From the NCBI GenBank assembly GCA_951799405.1, contig OX637344.1, positions 372,001 to 436,000 of the forward strand: DNA of 64,000 nt, given 5' to 3'. Positions 52,653 to 64,000 of this stretch are shown here, piece after piece. The position numbers were made by a program, and so were the translations under genes. Under the pieces are notes generated by a model. That model saw only the letters and a list, made by a program, of their open reading frames with translations. It was not told where the DNA came from and ran no database searches. The DNA comes from Agapetus fuscipes. Its lineage: Eukaryota; Arthropoda; Insecta; Trichoptera; Glossosomatidae. Each line of letters starts with the position of its first letter. Position 1 is the stretch's first letter.

Positions 52653-53149
52653 AAACTTGTGAAAATAAAACTCTTAAACCTTTTTCAACTTTCTCATACA
52701 ATGAATCAAAAAAGTTGAAAGGAAAATTTGTGTCAAATTTACACAGCGTTATATTCAGGTCAAATTCAAAAGATGATAAATTATTTGCGCCTCAGCTTTG
52801 TCGCGGGCCTGCGGTCAAAATAATGACATTAAAATAATCCCCCAATAATTCTTGTGTACCCAGAGCGGGCCAGAGCTTGCATTCGGGGGAGGCAGGACAC
52901 AAAACCAACCGAGAATAATATAATATTATGTAAGGGAAACAGAAGAAAGCTTAAATATTGGGAATGTGATAAATTCATGCTGAAGCTGCTTTAAAATATG
53001 AGGGTTGTTTTTATGAATGTGCTGTCAGTTATACAATGAAATTAATCTATATGAAATATTTAAATAATTAAAAACCGTTTAAAATATTGAGATACAAAAT
53101 CTGTAATATAGACTCGTATTTACAAAATAACTAGTTAATTCTTCCGTTC
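52653..53149. other. Unassigned AT-rich stretch
   Basis: No ORF, RNA or recognised repeat was found. Confidence 0.35.
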
Positions 53150-53392
53150 AAAACCTTGACTAATCGATTGGTATGAGACTAAACATTCATATTGTAAAAA
53201 AAACATCATGTCTACGTCACCCCTGATTCAGGAAAGTACGGCAAAGTTGCCGGCTGCATTTGATGTTTGGATATATATTTATTTAATGCAAATGCAGCAT
53301 GTGTAAGCGAGAACTTATTTGTGTTTGTTTGTGAGCATGCATTGTACATGAATTTCAAATGTGAATATAGCTTTTCAACTTAGATTAAAGAT
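53150..53392 (+). repeat. LINE-A 3' end, diverged
   Basis: It has 'cttgactaatcgattggtat', 'gtcacccctgattcagg' and 'acttagattaaagat'. Confidence 0.65.
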
Positions 53393-53997
53393 CAAATAAA
53401 CTCAAAATCAGCATGGCAGCCTCAAAAAAAATTTTCAAACGAAATAAAAGATTGATTATCAAAAAAAATCACTAAGATTATAGACAAAACTGAAATGTTT
53501 TTTATACACATAGAATGTGGTAAATCCTAAACAATATTATTTTTAGCAAACCTCCATGAACGAGTCTGTTATTGCGAAGGCAGATGAAGCTACGTCTTTT
53601 TTGCGCGCAATTTATTAGGTTCTCGCTAACTCAGTTAACGATATGAAAGTAATTAGTTTTTATGTTATAGTCTGTACCGCGCTACAACTTACAGATAAAA
53701 GGGTTTCATGGGCATCGCTAGTTATTAACCTCATTATTTGTCTCCATTTTCTGTCTTCCTTGTATTTTCTGCGAGACTTTTACTGTAAAAATTAATTGAT
53801 AAAATGATATGCTATACACACGTATTTTTGTCTTGCAAAATAACTTATCGTTAACTGTTTTTTTTCTACTTTCGCATTTCAGAAAAAAAACTGCACAAAG
53901 ACATATGGTTTTTTTTCAATATATTTTTAGTTTTGTTACAGTTGGCTACCTGCCTCTGATTGAAAAAGCTTTTAGAGATTACTTGAGATGTCTATCT

Positions 53998-54125
53998 AAA
54001 ATTTATAATCTAAGTTGCAAGGATTTATTATCATTTAAGATAACCACAAGCAGATATGTACGTATTAGTTCGCGTTTACACATGCCGCATGTGCATCAGA
54101 AAACTTAAAATCTCTTGCCGAGCTT
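53998..54125 (-). repeat. LINE-A 3' end fragment
   Basis: It has 'atttataatctaagttgca' and 'acacatgccgcatgtgca'. Confidence 0.7.
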
Positions 54126-54176
54126 CCTATAAAATACATGAACTCGTTACCAATCAACATATCGATACCTTAAAGG

Positions 54177-54869
54177 TATAAAGCTGAATAAGTGACATAT
54201 TAAATTAACGTGAATTCCCCAGATAATTGCACCTGTTTTCCTATTTTCTTTTTGAGAAAACACCAGAAATGTGGAAGGATTCTCTAGTTTAGAAGTTTTT
54301 AATGAGCTCTAGATGAAATGAAAGAAGTATGCAAGGATCGAAAGAAATGGCGGTTGATCTGTAATGCTGGCGGTTAAAGCTGAGGCTTTTAAATTAAAAA
54401 AAATATGTTTTGTAGTTTTTTAATTTTTTACTGTTTAATTGTTTAGAGTGTATTTGTTTTATATATGTACTTATTTGATTGTATTAATTGCTTGTAGGTA
54501 CTCCTTGACTGATAGGTTGGTATGCGGCTGACCACCCATACTGTAAAAAATGGTTCACTTTGCCAATGTCACCCCTGCTTCAGGGAAGGTCGGCAAAAGT
54601 TGCAGGGCTTATGTTCATTTGAGATTGGGTTTTTTATATTGTAGGTCCACATGCGGCATGTGTAAGCGCGAAATTATGCATGTCTGCTTGTGGGAATGCA
54701 TTTAATATGAATCTCAAATGATACATATCTTTGCAGCTTAGATGTAGATTTAGATTTAGACTTTCTTATAATTAGATCACTTACTATGAGAAGTTACACC
54801 CAATAAAATGTTGTTTCTAAGAGTTTTCAAATCAGTGAATCAGCATTTATTCAGTTTTACCTTTAAGGT
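54177..54869. mobile_element. MITE-G interrupted by LINE-A
   Basis: The left half is 54177-54312 and the right half 54758-54869, ending 'cagttttacctttaaggt'. Both match 16807-17055. The interruption is the LINE-A copy at 54313-54757. Confidence 0.75.
54313..54757 (+). repeat. LINE-A, longer copy with ORF end
   Basis: It starts near 'gaaagaagtatgcaaggatc' and ends 'cttagatgtagatttaga'. The ORF-end block is close to that at 8308. Confidence 0.75.
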
Positions 54870-54875
54870 GGCGAC

Positions 54876-55016
54876 CCCACTTCAACTGAAAGTGGTTGGT
54901 GTGAGGCCGGCCCCTTTACCCGTAAAAATAAATAGGTCCCGAATCGCCACATGCGACCCCTTCGGGGATTACGCAGGCAATAAGTTACAGTAGATGTGTA
55001 GCCTAGTTGCGTTTGC
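54876..55016 (+). repeat. SINE-C 3' half
   Basis: From 'ccacttcaactgaaagtggt' to 'tgtagcctagttgcgtttg'. It abuts the end of MITE-G. Confidence 0.75.
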
Positions 55017-55187
55017 GTATATGTTTAGAAAATGGCAATTAAAATCTTTAACGTTTATCAGCCAACATTGCAGATCAACCGCCATTCTATCATCTGTTTA
55101 ATTTCGCAAACTCTTAAACCTATTCGTAGTAACAGTTGTAAATTTTAATTATACAGTGCATTGGATAACTAAAGAAAATATTATATT

Positions 55188-55345
55188 TTTAAGTGTAAAT
55201 CTGTTCACACAGTAAAAGTACATTGTATTTTAAAAATTCATATACAAAATATTTTTTAAAATACAATGGACTTTCACTGTGTGAACAAATTGACACTTAA
55301 AAATATAAGATTTTCTTCAGTAATCCAATACAATTTTATAAAAAG
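55188..55345. repeat. PLE terminal palindrome
   Basis: Arms 'ttttaagtgtaaatctgttc' and 'gaacaaattgacacttaaaa' with 'aaaatacaatggactttcac' inside. The right half again reads as a PLE-type ORF start (ATGGACTTTCACTGTGTGAA). Confidence 0.5.
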
Positions 55346-56123
55346 TGAATTAAAACTTTGTTTTTTCCAATTGAATTTTTAAAATAGAAGAAAATATTTG
55401 TTGGAAATCCAGGAAAACGTTTCACTTCTAGATACAAGAAGAATCTCTTTTCAATAAGGTTTATTTGTCACGTAGTCTGCGAGGAGACGTTTTATATTTG
55501 ATTCAACAATTTCCCAGAAAATGAACGACATTTCCAGATGTAATAATAAAGATTTCAAAGTGTGAGCTGCGAACAAAGAATTTCAGATGTTTTATATGAA
55601 AATTAAATACAAAGCAGACATTGATGAGAATCGTTTATGAAGACAAAATAGCGCATGGCAGCTTTTTTTACGTAAATCGTTATTTTTATTAGTATTTAAA
55701 GAGAAAAGCGCTTCTTTGTTTTATTGTTCAAAAGGCTGTTTTTATTCTTAACTGATAAAACGAAACTGCTGAGTTTTATTTGTAACGTGAACCTTTTTTA
55801 ATTATAAAAATCCCTTACCCCCTTGTGCTTTATTTAATAATTTAAATTTTAAAAGTGAAAACGGTAAAAATGATTTAATTTGTGAATTAACGTGAAAGAA
55901 TAATATGGAATTCTAAGGACTTTTACAAGAATTATGTATGATTAATTTAGGTATGCTATTTTTTTTTTAATTGCTATTACAAGTAAAACCGCTGTGAGCT
56001 AAATTTGTCGTTCCCTTCTATCTTGGAATAAGTATGTCTCCTGAGTCATCAGAACTTTCAATATTATGATTTTTAAAAATGGTAACTATTCAATTGAGAA
56101 AAAATGCATGCAATAAATATTTT
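55346..56123. other. Unassigned AT-rich stretch
   Basis: Nothing recognised on either strand. Confidence 0.35.
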
Positions 56124-56347
56124 TACAGGTAAGGACACCAGTCTTACGTCAACCACTTCAGTTACAGTGGGGGTTTTCCCAGCTCCCGAGTGAGCTGATA
56201 CTCATTTCTTGTGAAAGCTGAGTAAGCATTGTCGGTATTTTATTTTGAGCTTGAAATAAACGGGAAATCATTTTTGACACCCTCAGTGGGATTCGAGCCC
56301 TTTAAGCATGGAATGCAAGCACTCTACCAACTGAGCTATCGACCGGA
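56124..56347 (-). repeat. SINE-C, 3'-shortened
   Basis: From 'tttttacaggtaaggacacc' to 'aactgagctatcgaccgg'. Confidence 0.75.
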
Positions 56348-56814
56348 CTATGAAAAAATATGTTAAAATATAAAAACATTTGCCAGAGGGAGAAGAGGCT
56401 CGTTACACAGAAAAAATATTTCTCCTGTTCAGCTCAGATACGGAAAACCTTCATCAAAAATGGAAAACAAAATCACAAAAGTATCAAAAATAGTTGGCCA
56501 CAAAAGATGGAGAATTTCACTGAAAACATTTTCTATGAAAAATAAAATAACTATGAATGGACTTTTACAGAATACTTTTTATTATATCCATAAGAATGCT
56601 CTGAAGCTTCTTCACATTCGTTCATTATGAGCTCCTTTGTTGTTGATATAATAAGAACACTGTATAACTAAGAGTAGACAGAGTGGATTCACTACCACCC
56701 CTGCTTTTTTCTCTGAGCATAAAGCGTCGACTATAAAAAGGCTTAAGTTGCTTTGAATTATCGTGGTTTTTTATGAAGTGTGCAAAATAAGTATGAGTAT
56801 CATTTGAGTAACAT

Positions 56815-56895
56815 TTGTATGCCTTTTTCCTAGTAACCCGGCCGGGTGACGACACAATCTTGTCTGCGTCTATTCACGTGCGGATCTCATTACTG
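56815..56895 (-). repeat. Repeat F fragment
   Basis: It has 'tttttcctagtaacccggcc' and 'gggtgacgacacaatcttgt', the reverse of the F start. Confidence 0.45.
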
Positions 56896-57224
56896 TTTAG
56901 AGTTACAGCATTTAAAATAAAAATTACAATGACGATCTTTGATAACGCAGGACAATAAGAAACAACCAATAATAGCTCAGAATCTGTATTTACCTCAACG
57001 AGCTCCTACGAAAGTAACTTCTGAGCGCAGACAAGAATTTCCCCATGAATGTTATATTGTAAAACTGCCAGATGAAACAACCGAGAAGTTTGTCAAGTCT
57101 GGAAAGTTTGTAGCGAATCACACAGTTTCTGAATTAAGATACAGTGTTTGAATATTTAACCGTTAAAGCTAAACATAATCTTTAATCTAAGTTACAAAGA
57201 TAAACTAATATATAAGATGTCCGC

Positions 57225-57680
57225 TCCATAGTCGGTGTTTATTTAAAAGCCTAAAATGTAATATCGGCAAGGCTTACTCTGGCTTCACATGAAGTGAGTA
57301 CCAACAGCGCCTTCGGGATCTGGGAAGCACCCACTTCAACTTAAGTGGCTGGCGTAAGGCCCTTCCCCTTACATGTAAAATAGGTTCCACTCGCCACATG
57401 TTCGCCACGTGACTTTGCCAATGTCACCCCTGTTTCAGGGAAGGTCGGCAGGAGTTGCAGGGTGTATGTTCATTTGAGATTCGGGTTTTTATATTGTAGG
57501 ACTACATGCGGCATGTTTAACCGCGTACTTGAACATGTCTGTTTTGTGAAAATGCATATAATGTGAATCTCTAATGTCACTTATATTTTGCAACTTGGAT
57601 TAGATTAGATTAGACATTATACCTCTTCGGGGAGAGCGCGGCAATAAGTTACACTAAATGTGTAGCATAGTTGCGTTAAG
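57225..57680 (+). repeat. SINE-C interrupted by LINE-A
   Basis: SINE-C runs 57225-57405 and resumes at about 57615-57680 ('cttcggggagagcgcggcaa'). LINE-A (57408-57614) sits between, ending (GATTA)n. Confidence 0.7.
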
Positions 57681-57683
57681 ATT

Positions 57684-57808
57684 CATTTTAAATGTATTCC
57701 CATAAGCAGACACTTTAATAGACATCCCGCATGTGCACGTTGTATGAAACATTTAGTATAAATTTTAAATGTTAATATATCTTTGCTACTTAGACTAAGA
57801 TAGATTGA
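57684..57808. repeat. Scrambled LINE-A fragments
   Basis: A reversed piece ('aatgtattcccataagcaga') is followed by a forward tail ('ttaatatatctttgctactt'). Confidence 0.5.
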
Positions 57809-58317
57809 AGATTATATACGTTGCTCTTATGAAATTAAAATAATTAAATAGTTAAAATTAATATTTTTCGTTTTTAATATCAAAATTATATCCTGTCAAC
57901 CTTGGTTCGTTCTGTACCTAATCCTTACGAATTATTACAAAATTGTGTAACGTTTTTTTTTTATTTCTCGGCCATAAAATTTCTCTCGACCAATTTCCCG
58001 CCGTTTTCATCGTCTCCTTTCTCCATTGAACCACGAAATGACTTCTAGACGCCCTGCCGAGGCAACATATTGATTTTCGACGTCGGCTAAGTCCTCCGAT
58101 GTCTGAGAGCTTTCCTTTTGTCATTTTTCCCAATAACTGTGTCTATTTTTAGCCGAAGAGATTTAGTCTGGCTTCTGCAGGCGTCCTTACATTTCAATTG
58201 CTCCAGATAATATTTTTTTCTTATCGAAAAAAGTGTGAAAATCTGTCAATCTGTTCAGATTTTTCATGATGACGTCTTGTTTTTCCTTTGTAAAAATAAC
58301 GTAAAAAAATATATAAA
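57809..58317. other. Unassigned stretch
   Basis: The minus frame 57918-58133 is Lys/Arg-rich but shows no domain or splice support. Confidence 0.3.
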
Positions 58318-58500
58318 ATGAGATCCGCACGTAAATTGCCGAAGACGATATTGTGGCGTTACCTGGCTGGGCTACCAGGGAAAAGGTAGATACATGTTTT
58401 GTTATTGGTGTCTTAAGACGGCAGTTCCATACAAGACTGACGTTTGCTCGCCGAGAAACAAGTTCCAAATTCAAAAAAGTTTTTAATGAAATTGGATGTT
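58318..58500 (+). repeat. Repeat F copy
   Basis: It has 'gagatccgcacgtaaattg', 'gacggcagttccatacaaga' and 'ctgacgtttgctcgccgaga'. Confidence 0.6.
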
Positions 58501-59207
58501 ATTTGATTTGTGTATTCTTATTTATTGAAGTTGTCATGGAAACGAGAATCTGACTAGTGTTGTGTAAAACTAGAGTGATGGGGTAAATCGAATATTTTGA
58601 ATGCGGTAAAATTTAATTATTCTGTATTGCATTTTTTCATGAAATATCTATGGATGAGATTCAATATCAGGAAGCCGTCAACGTTAACACTTTGTTTGTA
58701 TAATTAAAGTAGACTGAAATGGTTTAATTTCAAATGTATCACCTACATTATATCTGTTTATTATGAAAACCTATAGGTACTCTCTATTACGTAAGAGAAA
58801 AATCGATTCCCGTCAAAAAATATTCGAAATTTAGAACAAAATAATTTTACACAATCCTAGAGCAGAGACAGTTGCCATAGCAACGAATATAACAATGCAG
58901 CAATCAAATTCACAACTACGTAATGTCATTGTTACAAGAAAGCTGTATTTATAATATTCATTACGTAAATTGTAGAAGTATGTACAATTTTGATTGTAAT
59001 GTGCCAAAAGCATTGAAAAAATATATTTTTGATGATTTTATTCAATCACATCTAATATACATTCATTATCAGGATTGATAGTAAGGTGGATGTTTACTCT
59101 TTGACAAAGTTGGAATGCAAAAGGAAGGTGGCATCCTGGTTACAAGACCTTGATTATGCCGCTACAGAATCCCTCTTGGAGGTTGTGGGTTGAAAATGAG
59201 TGCACAC

Positions 59208-59262
59208 ACTCACACACACACACAAATACACACATACACGCAAACACACACACGCACACAGA
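59208..59262. repeat. (CA)n-rich microsatellite
   Basis: Interrupted CA/CACACG repeats. Confidence 0.85.
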
Positions 59263-59394
59263 GTGACTGGAGACCTATAAGAACAGGCAAGACCTAGTTT
59301 AGGCTCCAGCCCTCCAAAATAAAGTTTGTTCAATATATAGTTCAAAATGTATTTCTTTTATTACATAATTGTATTGTATTTATCTATAGAAATA

Positions 59395-59395
59395 A

Positions 59396-59428
<33 letters not shown>
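59395..59428. repeat. (ATT)n microsatellite
   Basis: About eleven TTA/ATT units. Confidence 0.85.
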
Positions 59429-59514
59429 CGTAGTAAACAAAATAAATACTCTAATGTCTCTTCTTTTCTTCTTTTCAAATCTTTTCAAAAAAATAAATAC
59501 GTTCAAAAATGTAT

Positions 59515-59742
59515 TCACATTTCAGATACATGTGTATTTAATGCACGCCCACAATCAAACACATGCAAGTTCCTTCCTACACATGATAATTGTACATTCG
59601 AGAAAAAAACTAGCCTTGCAAGTCTTTTCGCATTTTCCTGAAACGCGGTCAAAACGCAACTAAGCTACACATATGGTGTAACTTTTTCCCTGCGTCATCC
59701 CATATGTAATCGGATGTGGTGATTCGAGATCTATTACGGGTA
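59515..59742 (-). repeat. LINE-A fragment followed by SINE-C fragment
   Basis: 59515-59645 is a diverged reversed LINE-A. 59650-59742 starts 'cgcaactaagctacacatat', the reversed SINE-C end. Confidence 0.6.
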
Positions 59743-60187
59743 GCATAGGCAAAAGTGAACCGAATTTTTAGCATGAGATTTTATCATCAATCGAAATAAA
59801 AGATTTTTTATTTGATTACTGGATATTATATCCACTGTATAGGTACCATATACATAGTTCGGTGAAATGATTATTTCCTACTTCAAGATGAAAGGTTTTC
59901 CTTAAGTGGGTATTATGCCCTACGAGATTTTCCACCTTACCTTTCGGGGAAAGTTCCACCCCCACAAATCAGGTGAGAAAACAGGCTGATAATGCGGCCT
60001 TACCCCAGTCCCCGGGCGGGAAGATTTCACGTTTATTTTGGTAACAGAGCGTGAGGAATTCACAATCCGTAAAAGTGGCTGAAGAATTTATAGGCTTTGA
60101 AAGATTATCCTCTAGTTTTGATAATTTTTCATGTGTATTTTTTTCTCTATCAAAGTTGTACAGATATTTTTATGATTTTATCTCGGG
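59743..60187. other. Unassigned stretch
   Basis: Moderately GC-rich near 59930-60040. No recognised feature. Confidence 0.3.
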
Positions 60188-60600
60188 TTCACTTTTTTGG
60201 GGACAACGCGGCAAGAAGTTACACTGTATGTGTAGCTTAAACACAGCATAAGCCTTTCATGCTTGCCGGCATTTTTTAAAACACGAGTGATATAGGCAAG
60301 GTGAGGATTTTTTTTACTGAAAGTGGTATGCGGCTACCCACCCATGCTATAAAAATGGTTCACTTTGCCAATGTCACCCCTGTTTCAGGGAAGAACGGCA
60401 AGAGTTGCAGGGTGTATGTCCATTTGAGATTTGGTTTTTATGTTGTAGGTTCACATGAGGCATGTGCAAGCGCGAACTTGTACGTGTCTGGTTGCGTGAA
60501 TGTATGTAATGTGAATCTCCAATTTAACATATCTCTGCAACTTGAATTAGAATTGATTAGAACGAGTGGTCAGCCTCGTACCATCCTATAAATCAAGGAA
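60188..60600 (+). repeat. SINE-C tail plus LINE-A copies
   Basis: A SINE-C 3' scrap (60198-60240), a LINE-A copy (60322-60562, plus) and a reversed LINE-A scrap ('gagtggtcagcctcgtacca', 60565-60600). Confidence 0.7.
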
Positions 60601-60954
60601 CTATGAATGAACATAAATAAATACAAGATTATGAAAATATTTTTTATCCGCATTGGCCATTTTGTGAAACGAAAAGAGGTAGGCGTTAAAACACAAACTC
60701 AAGAAACAAGGAATTAATTTACAATTTTAAAAGCAATTAGGCCAGCTGAAGTTTTTTGATTAAAATTACAAAGTTTCGGATTTTTAAAGTTTCTTTTTGA
60801 AGCAGTTTTTTTTTTCAAGTAAGTAATGAAAGAGAATGAGAACAAATATTGAAAATAAAAGTTATATTTAATGGTAACTTTTTTAGAAATAGTGGCGAAT
60901 ATAAATTTGATAAAATAAATTACAAAAACATTTTTTACGTTATTTTTACTTGAG

Positions 60955-61055
60955 TAATAGGTTGGTATGAGGCTGAGCCCCCACGCTGTAAAATCTTAGT
61001 TCACTTTTGCCAATACCAACCCGTTTTTAGGGAAAGGCGGTAGAAGTTGCAATGC
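60955..61055 (+). repeat. LINE-A fragment
   Basis: It has 'taggttggtatgaggctgag' and 'ttcacttttgccaatacc'. Confidence 0.65.
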
Positions 61056-61309
61056 GAAAACCTTCGTACGATGTTTGGTTTATTATTTATGTACATTTAA
61101 GTGCCTACTTGAGGGCATGCATTAAAAATATTGTTGTGATTTTTTTGTATAAAATATTGATTCATATTACTTTTGTTACATTCTTTGTCAACATTATATA
61201 TGGCTGCCGACATTTCGCTTCCAAGAGCGTAAAGCATTATCAAGGCTGGTTGTCAAAGCGACGCGGTAGCCCCTGCGTCCGTTTAGTTTTGGTAACTGGC
61301 TGGGAGTAT

Positions 61310-61541
61310 TTATAATCTAAGTTGCAAGGATATATTCATTTAAAGCTCTCAGATGTATGCCCACAAACCAACACGTGTAGTTCGCGTTTACAAATGCTGA
61401 ATGTGTACTTACAAATAAAATCCAAACCTCAAATGAACATAAGCCCCACAACTTTTGCCGACCTTTCCTGAAACAGGGGTGACATTGGCAAAGTGAACCA
61501 TTTTTTACAGTATGGGTGGTCAGCCTCATACCAACCATACA
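61310..61541 (-). repeat. LINE-A with 7-bp target duplication
   Basis: Flanked by GGAGTAT (61303-61309 and 61542-61548). It is 5'-truncated at the same 'ggttggtatgagg' point as several other copies. Confidence 0.8.
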
Positions 61542-61959
61542 GGAGTATGATGCGTTGTAATACTAGTATGTATATAAGCTAAGTTTGAAATACTCGGAAG
61601 ATTTAGTTTTTGTAAAAATAGCGATATTACGATGAGTTTCCAGAAATATTACTAGAAATTAAATAACTATTTATGCACATTGACATTCTCTCCACAGAGT
61701 ATTTCTCTCCTCAAGTTCTTCTCTTTACTCTCTTCTAGTTCATATAATTCCACCCTCATTTTCTAGGTAGAAGCGTGACGTAAATGAGTGTATTAGACAC
61801 ACTGAGAAATTTTCAGTATTACCTGCCACCCCTTTATTTATCTCCACCCCGAGTGTTGCCCACGTGAAGGGATGAAAGCAAGCTGGCTCCATTGTCGAGA
61901 CAACCCTTGTGTATTTTTTCCTACAGCCCCATTATACCGTGACGTATATTCTCACGCTT

Positions 61960-62400
61960 TTCTCCAAGTATTAAACTTTAACATAGCGCTAAACAAAATA
62001 TGTATAGAAACAAAAATACTCTCTCTATGCACAGTTTTAGTTTCCGTACATTTTTGTAAAAAAGCTATGGTAGAATTTGAACTTAGAGTTGTATACTTGG
62101 TGTATGACGGAATGATTACGTTTAAACTCAAATCTATAGTTAACCAAAAAGTATGGAAACGAAAACGCTCTCTCAATGCACTGTTTTACTTTCCGTACAT
62201 TTTTGCTAAAAGGCTATAGTAAAATTTGAACTTTGAGTTGCATACTTGAGGCTATGACAGAATTATGACGTTTAAACTCAAACATATCGTTATTCAAAAG
62301 ACGTATGAAACCGCAAATGCTCTCTCGATGTGCTGTTTTAGTTTTCGTATATTTTTGTAAAAAGGCGATGAGTTGTATACTTGGGGTTATGATAGAGCGG
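61960..62400. repeat. Three-unit tandem array of MITE-E
   Basis: Units of about 150 bp start near 61969, 62117 and 62268. Each has 'gtttaaactcaaa'-like, 'tgctctctc', 'ttttagtttccgtacatttt' and 'gagttgtatacttgg' blocks. Confidence 0.7.
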
Positions 62401-62639
62401 GAAATGTTTTTTCCCGTGAAATATGAAAAAGTGGGACTTTCAGCTGAAAAACAGATGCTGTGCGACGTGAGCTCTCATATGTTTCATTGTGTGGAGCTTA
62501 AAAATAAATTTTAGACGATTTTTTTACTTTTTTTCTTAAATTTCAGCTGTTGGTACCAAATAATAGCTTGATTTGTGTTTAAATGAACTCTTTTTTTTCT
62601 CGGGAGAAAACCGTCACAGCCTCATGTTGGGTCCATAGC

Positions 62640-62745
62640 AAAGAATAACAAAATATTAGTAAGCCTGTGTCCTAGCAACCCAGCCGCGTGACATCACAAC
62701 TTTCAAATTTTCAAATGTGTTGACCTCATTAGCGCAGCTTTAATA
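62640..62745 (-). repeat. Repeat F fragment
   Basis: It has 'cctgtgtcctagcaacccag' and 'ccgcgtgacatcacaact', reversed relative to 22760. Confidence 0.5.
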
Positions 62746-63296
62746 TTTAATTTAGTTTTTATGAATGTAAAAAACTAGTTCATAAAGATAAAGATCTTAT
62801 ACCTTTATTTTTAACAAATTTGACAAATAAAGACAATTATTAACTCTTATTTTAGCGTAGTCACAAGGGTGTGCAAAACATGACCAACCATATAGGAAAA
62901 ATACAGATAAGATTGTAGTTTTGTTTTAATATAGAAAAGATATAAAAACGACAAAATAAGAAAAAGTAAAAACATACAAATATCTCAATTAGGTACGATC
63001 CGTTTTAAGCCTTTGAAGACTTCCACAGCTTGCACTCAGATCAGTCTCGCTTTATGCACATCCATTTGATTAATCAGCAACTCCTGTAGCATCCACTTCC
63101 AGCAATTGCCATCTCCATGTTCCCTCTTCCACACCTGTCTCCTCCAGACAACGCATTTCTCCCGTCTCAAGAAGTGAGGATATCCTAGCAACTCTACCCC
63201 ATATGGAAAACATTACGTCCACACTTAAATATAGCGTTTCACCAACAATTTGTACCAAGGGTGCTCAAACTGGAGGAATATTGTAACACTACGACT
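62746..63296. other. Unassigned; an open minus frame near 63070-63258
   Basis: The minus frame reads WGRVARISSLLETGEMRCLE, EETGVEEGTWRW... It is GC-richer than its surroundings but has no recognised domain. It could be an old transposon piece. Confidence 0.25.
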
Positions 63297-63400
63297 TCCT
63301 TAACTCATAGATTGGTATGCGGCTGACCACCCATGCTGTTGAAAATGGTTCATTTTGCCAATGTCACCTTTGTTTCATGGAAGGTCGACTAAAGTTGCAA
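63297..63400 (+). repeat. LINE-A 5' part of the common block, truncated
   Basis: It has 'cttaactcatagattggtat' to 'gtcgactaaagttgcaac', cut by SINE-B. Confidence 0.65.
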
Positions 63401-63409
63401 CCTGTCCGG

Positions 63410-63640
63410 TCGACCGGTCCGTAGCTCGGTGGTTACACTGCAGACTCTGAATGGGAAGGTTGTGGGTTCGAATCCCGGCGGAGCACAAAAAAATTACCAT
63501 TTATATTTTCAAATTTGCTCTTCGCTGGGTTGAAAAATTCATAAACCTTTACCAATGATCGGTCACCAAAGGTCCATCCAGCCTTACAGCAACTGGGTCT
63601 TGCTTGAGTATTGGCGCTTTGTAGTGACGACCAAGCTCGT
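63410..63640 (+). repeat. SINE-B copy
   Basis: The head is 'gaccggtccgtagctcggtg', the B box 'gggttcgaatcccgg', and it continues to 'gacgaccaagctcgta'. Confidence 0.85.
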
Positions 63641-63730
63641 ACACCTCTGCGGCACTACAACAAGTGTCATAGACCCTTTAGAGTCTCTAGAATCTAGGGA
63701 GTCTCCCGCACAGGATTTCTTAAAAAAAAA
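63641..63730 (+). repeat. Repeat D fragment
   Basis: It has 'cacctctgcggcactacaac' to 'cgcacaggatttcttaaa', as at 22521-22605. It joins SINE-B exactly at the point where SINE-C joins in the dimers. Confidence 0.55.
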
Positions 63731-63751
63731 AAAACCTTTTCATTTTTACTT

Positions 63752-63938
63752 CACTTCAGTTGAAGTGGGGGTTTCCCAGCTACCGGGGGGGCTGGTACTC
63801 ATTTCTTGTGAAGGATGCGTAAAACTTGCAGTTGTTTTATTTTGAGGTTTGAAGTAAACACCGAAACGGGAATGATTCGAACCCGAGCTCTCGACATGTA
63901 ATGCAAGCACTCTACCAATTTAGTTATCGATCGGACAC
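63752..63938 (-). repeat. SINE-C head half
   Basis: From 'cacttcagttgaagtggggg' to 'atttagttatcgatcgg'. Confidence 0.75.
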
Positions 63939-64000
63939 CTACTAAAACAAAATCTGTGAATAGTTATCAATCGTTTTTTTTCTCGAAATCGACTCAAAAA

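Noticed and set aside
63410..63490. tRNA gene suggested by the B box and the tRNA-like start
   Set aside because: No acceptor stem or anticodon arm closes. The same sequence heads SINE-B copies throughout the window.

Overview
This window is animal nuclear DNA, most likely from an insect. It is AT-rich, has intron-split genes with GT/AG junctions and is packed with retroelements. The order cannot be fixed from sequence alone. Most long reading frames here are repeats; I find four host transcription units, counting one that is only a run of C-terminal exons.

Region 1 (0-14 kb): the minus strand carries the N-terminal two thirds of a type II inositol polyphosphate 5-phosphatase. Five coding exons lie between 7466 and 788, and the gene runs off the left edge. 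Its introns are full of SINEs, Penelope-like element (PLE) pieces, a MITE and a 5S rRNA-derived sequence. A THAP zinc-finger gene follows on the plus strand (two coding exons, 11447-11659 and 12511-13698). The two are divergent and may share a promoter near 9.6 kb that contains a perfect CRE.

Region 2 (14-21 kb): no gene seen. It holds a MITE (17072-17511) that contains a 235-bp foldback MITE, a PLE piece with two oppositely oriented hammerhead-like motifs, and several LINE 3' ends.

Region 3 (21-38.5 kb): the minus strand has the first two coding exons of an SLC6 transporter of the SLC6A15/17/18 type (38293-38168 and 33758-33201; TM1-TM3 only). Further down, three exons (23628-21256) encode an acidic/GH-repeat C-terminal tail with a stop codon. 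Between them sits an 8.5-kb near-perfect palindrome (about 23920-32402) whose ends match the small foldback MITE at 17.1 kb. The exons for TM4-TM12 are absent.

Region 4 (38.5-64 kb): no convincing host gene. It holds LINE fragments, a Harbinger-like DNA transposon remnant, dimeric tRNA-derived SINEs, a dispersed palindromic repeat that becomes a three-unit tandem array near 62 kb, and many copies of one LINE 3' end.

Repeat names used below are local labels. 'LINE-A' is a LINE 3' end finishing in a TTAGATTATAGATTA-type tail. 'SINE-B' and 'SINE-C' are two tRNA-derived SINEs, often joined as a B-C dimer. 'SINE-H' is a third tRNA-like SINE. 'MITE-E, G, I, J, L, M' are inverted-repeat elements and 'repeat F' and 'repeat D' are dispersed short repeats. 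Family membership was judged by eye from shared blocks, so the boundaries are approximate.
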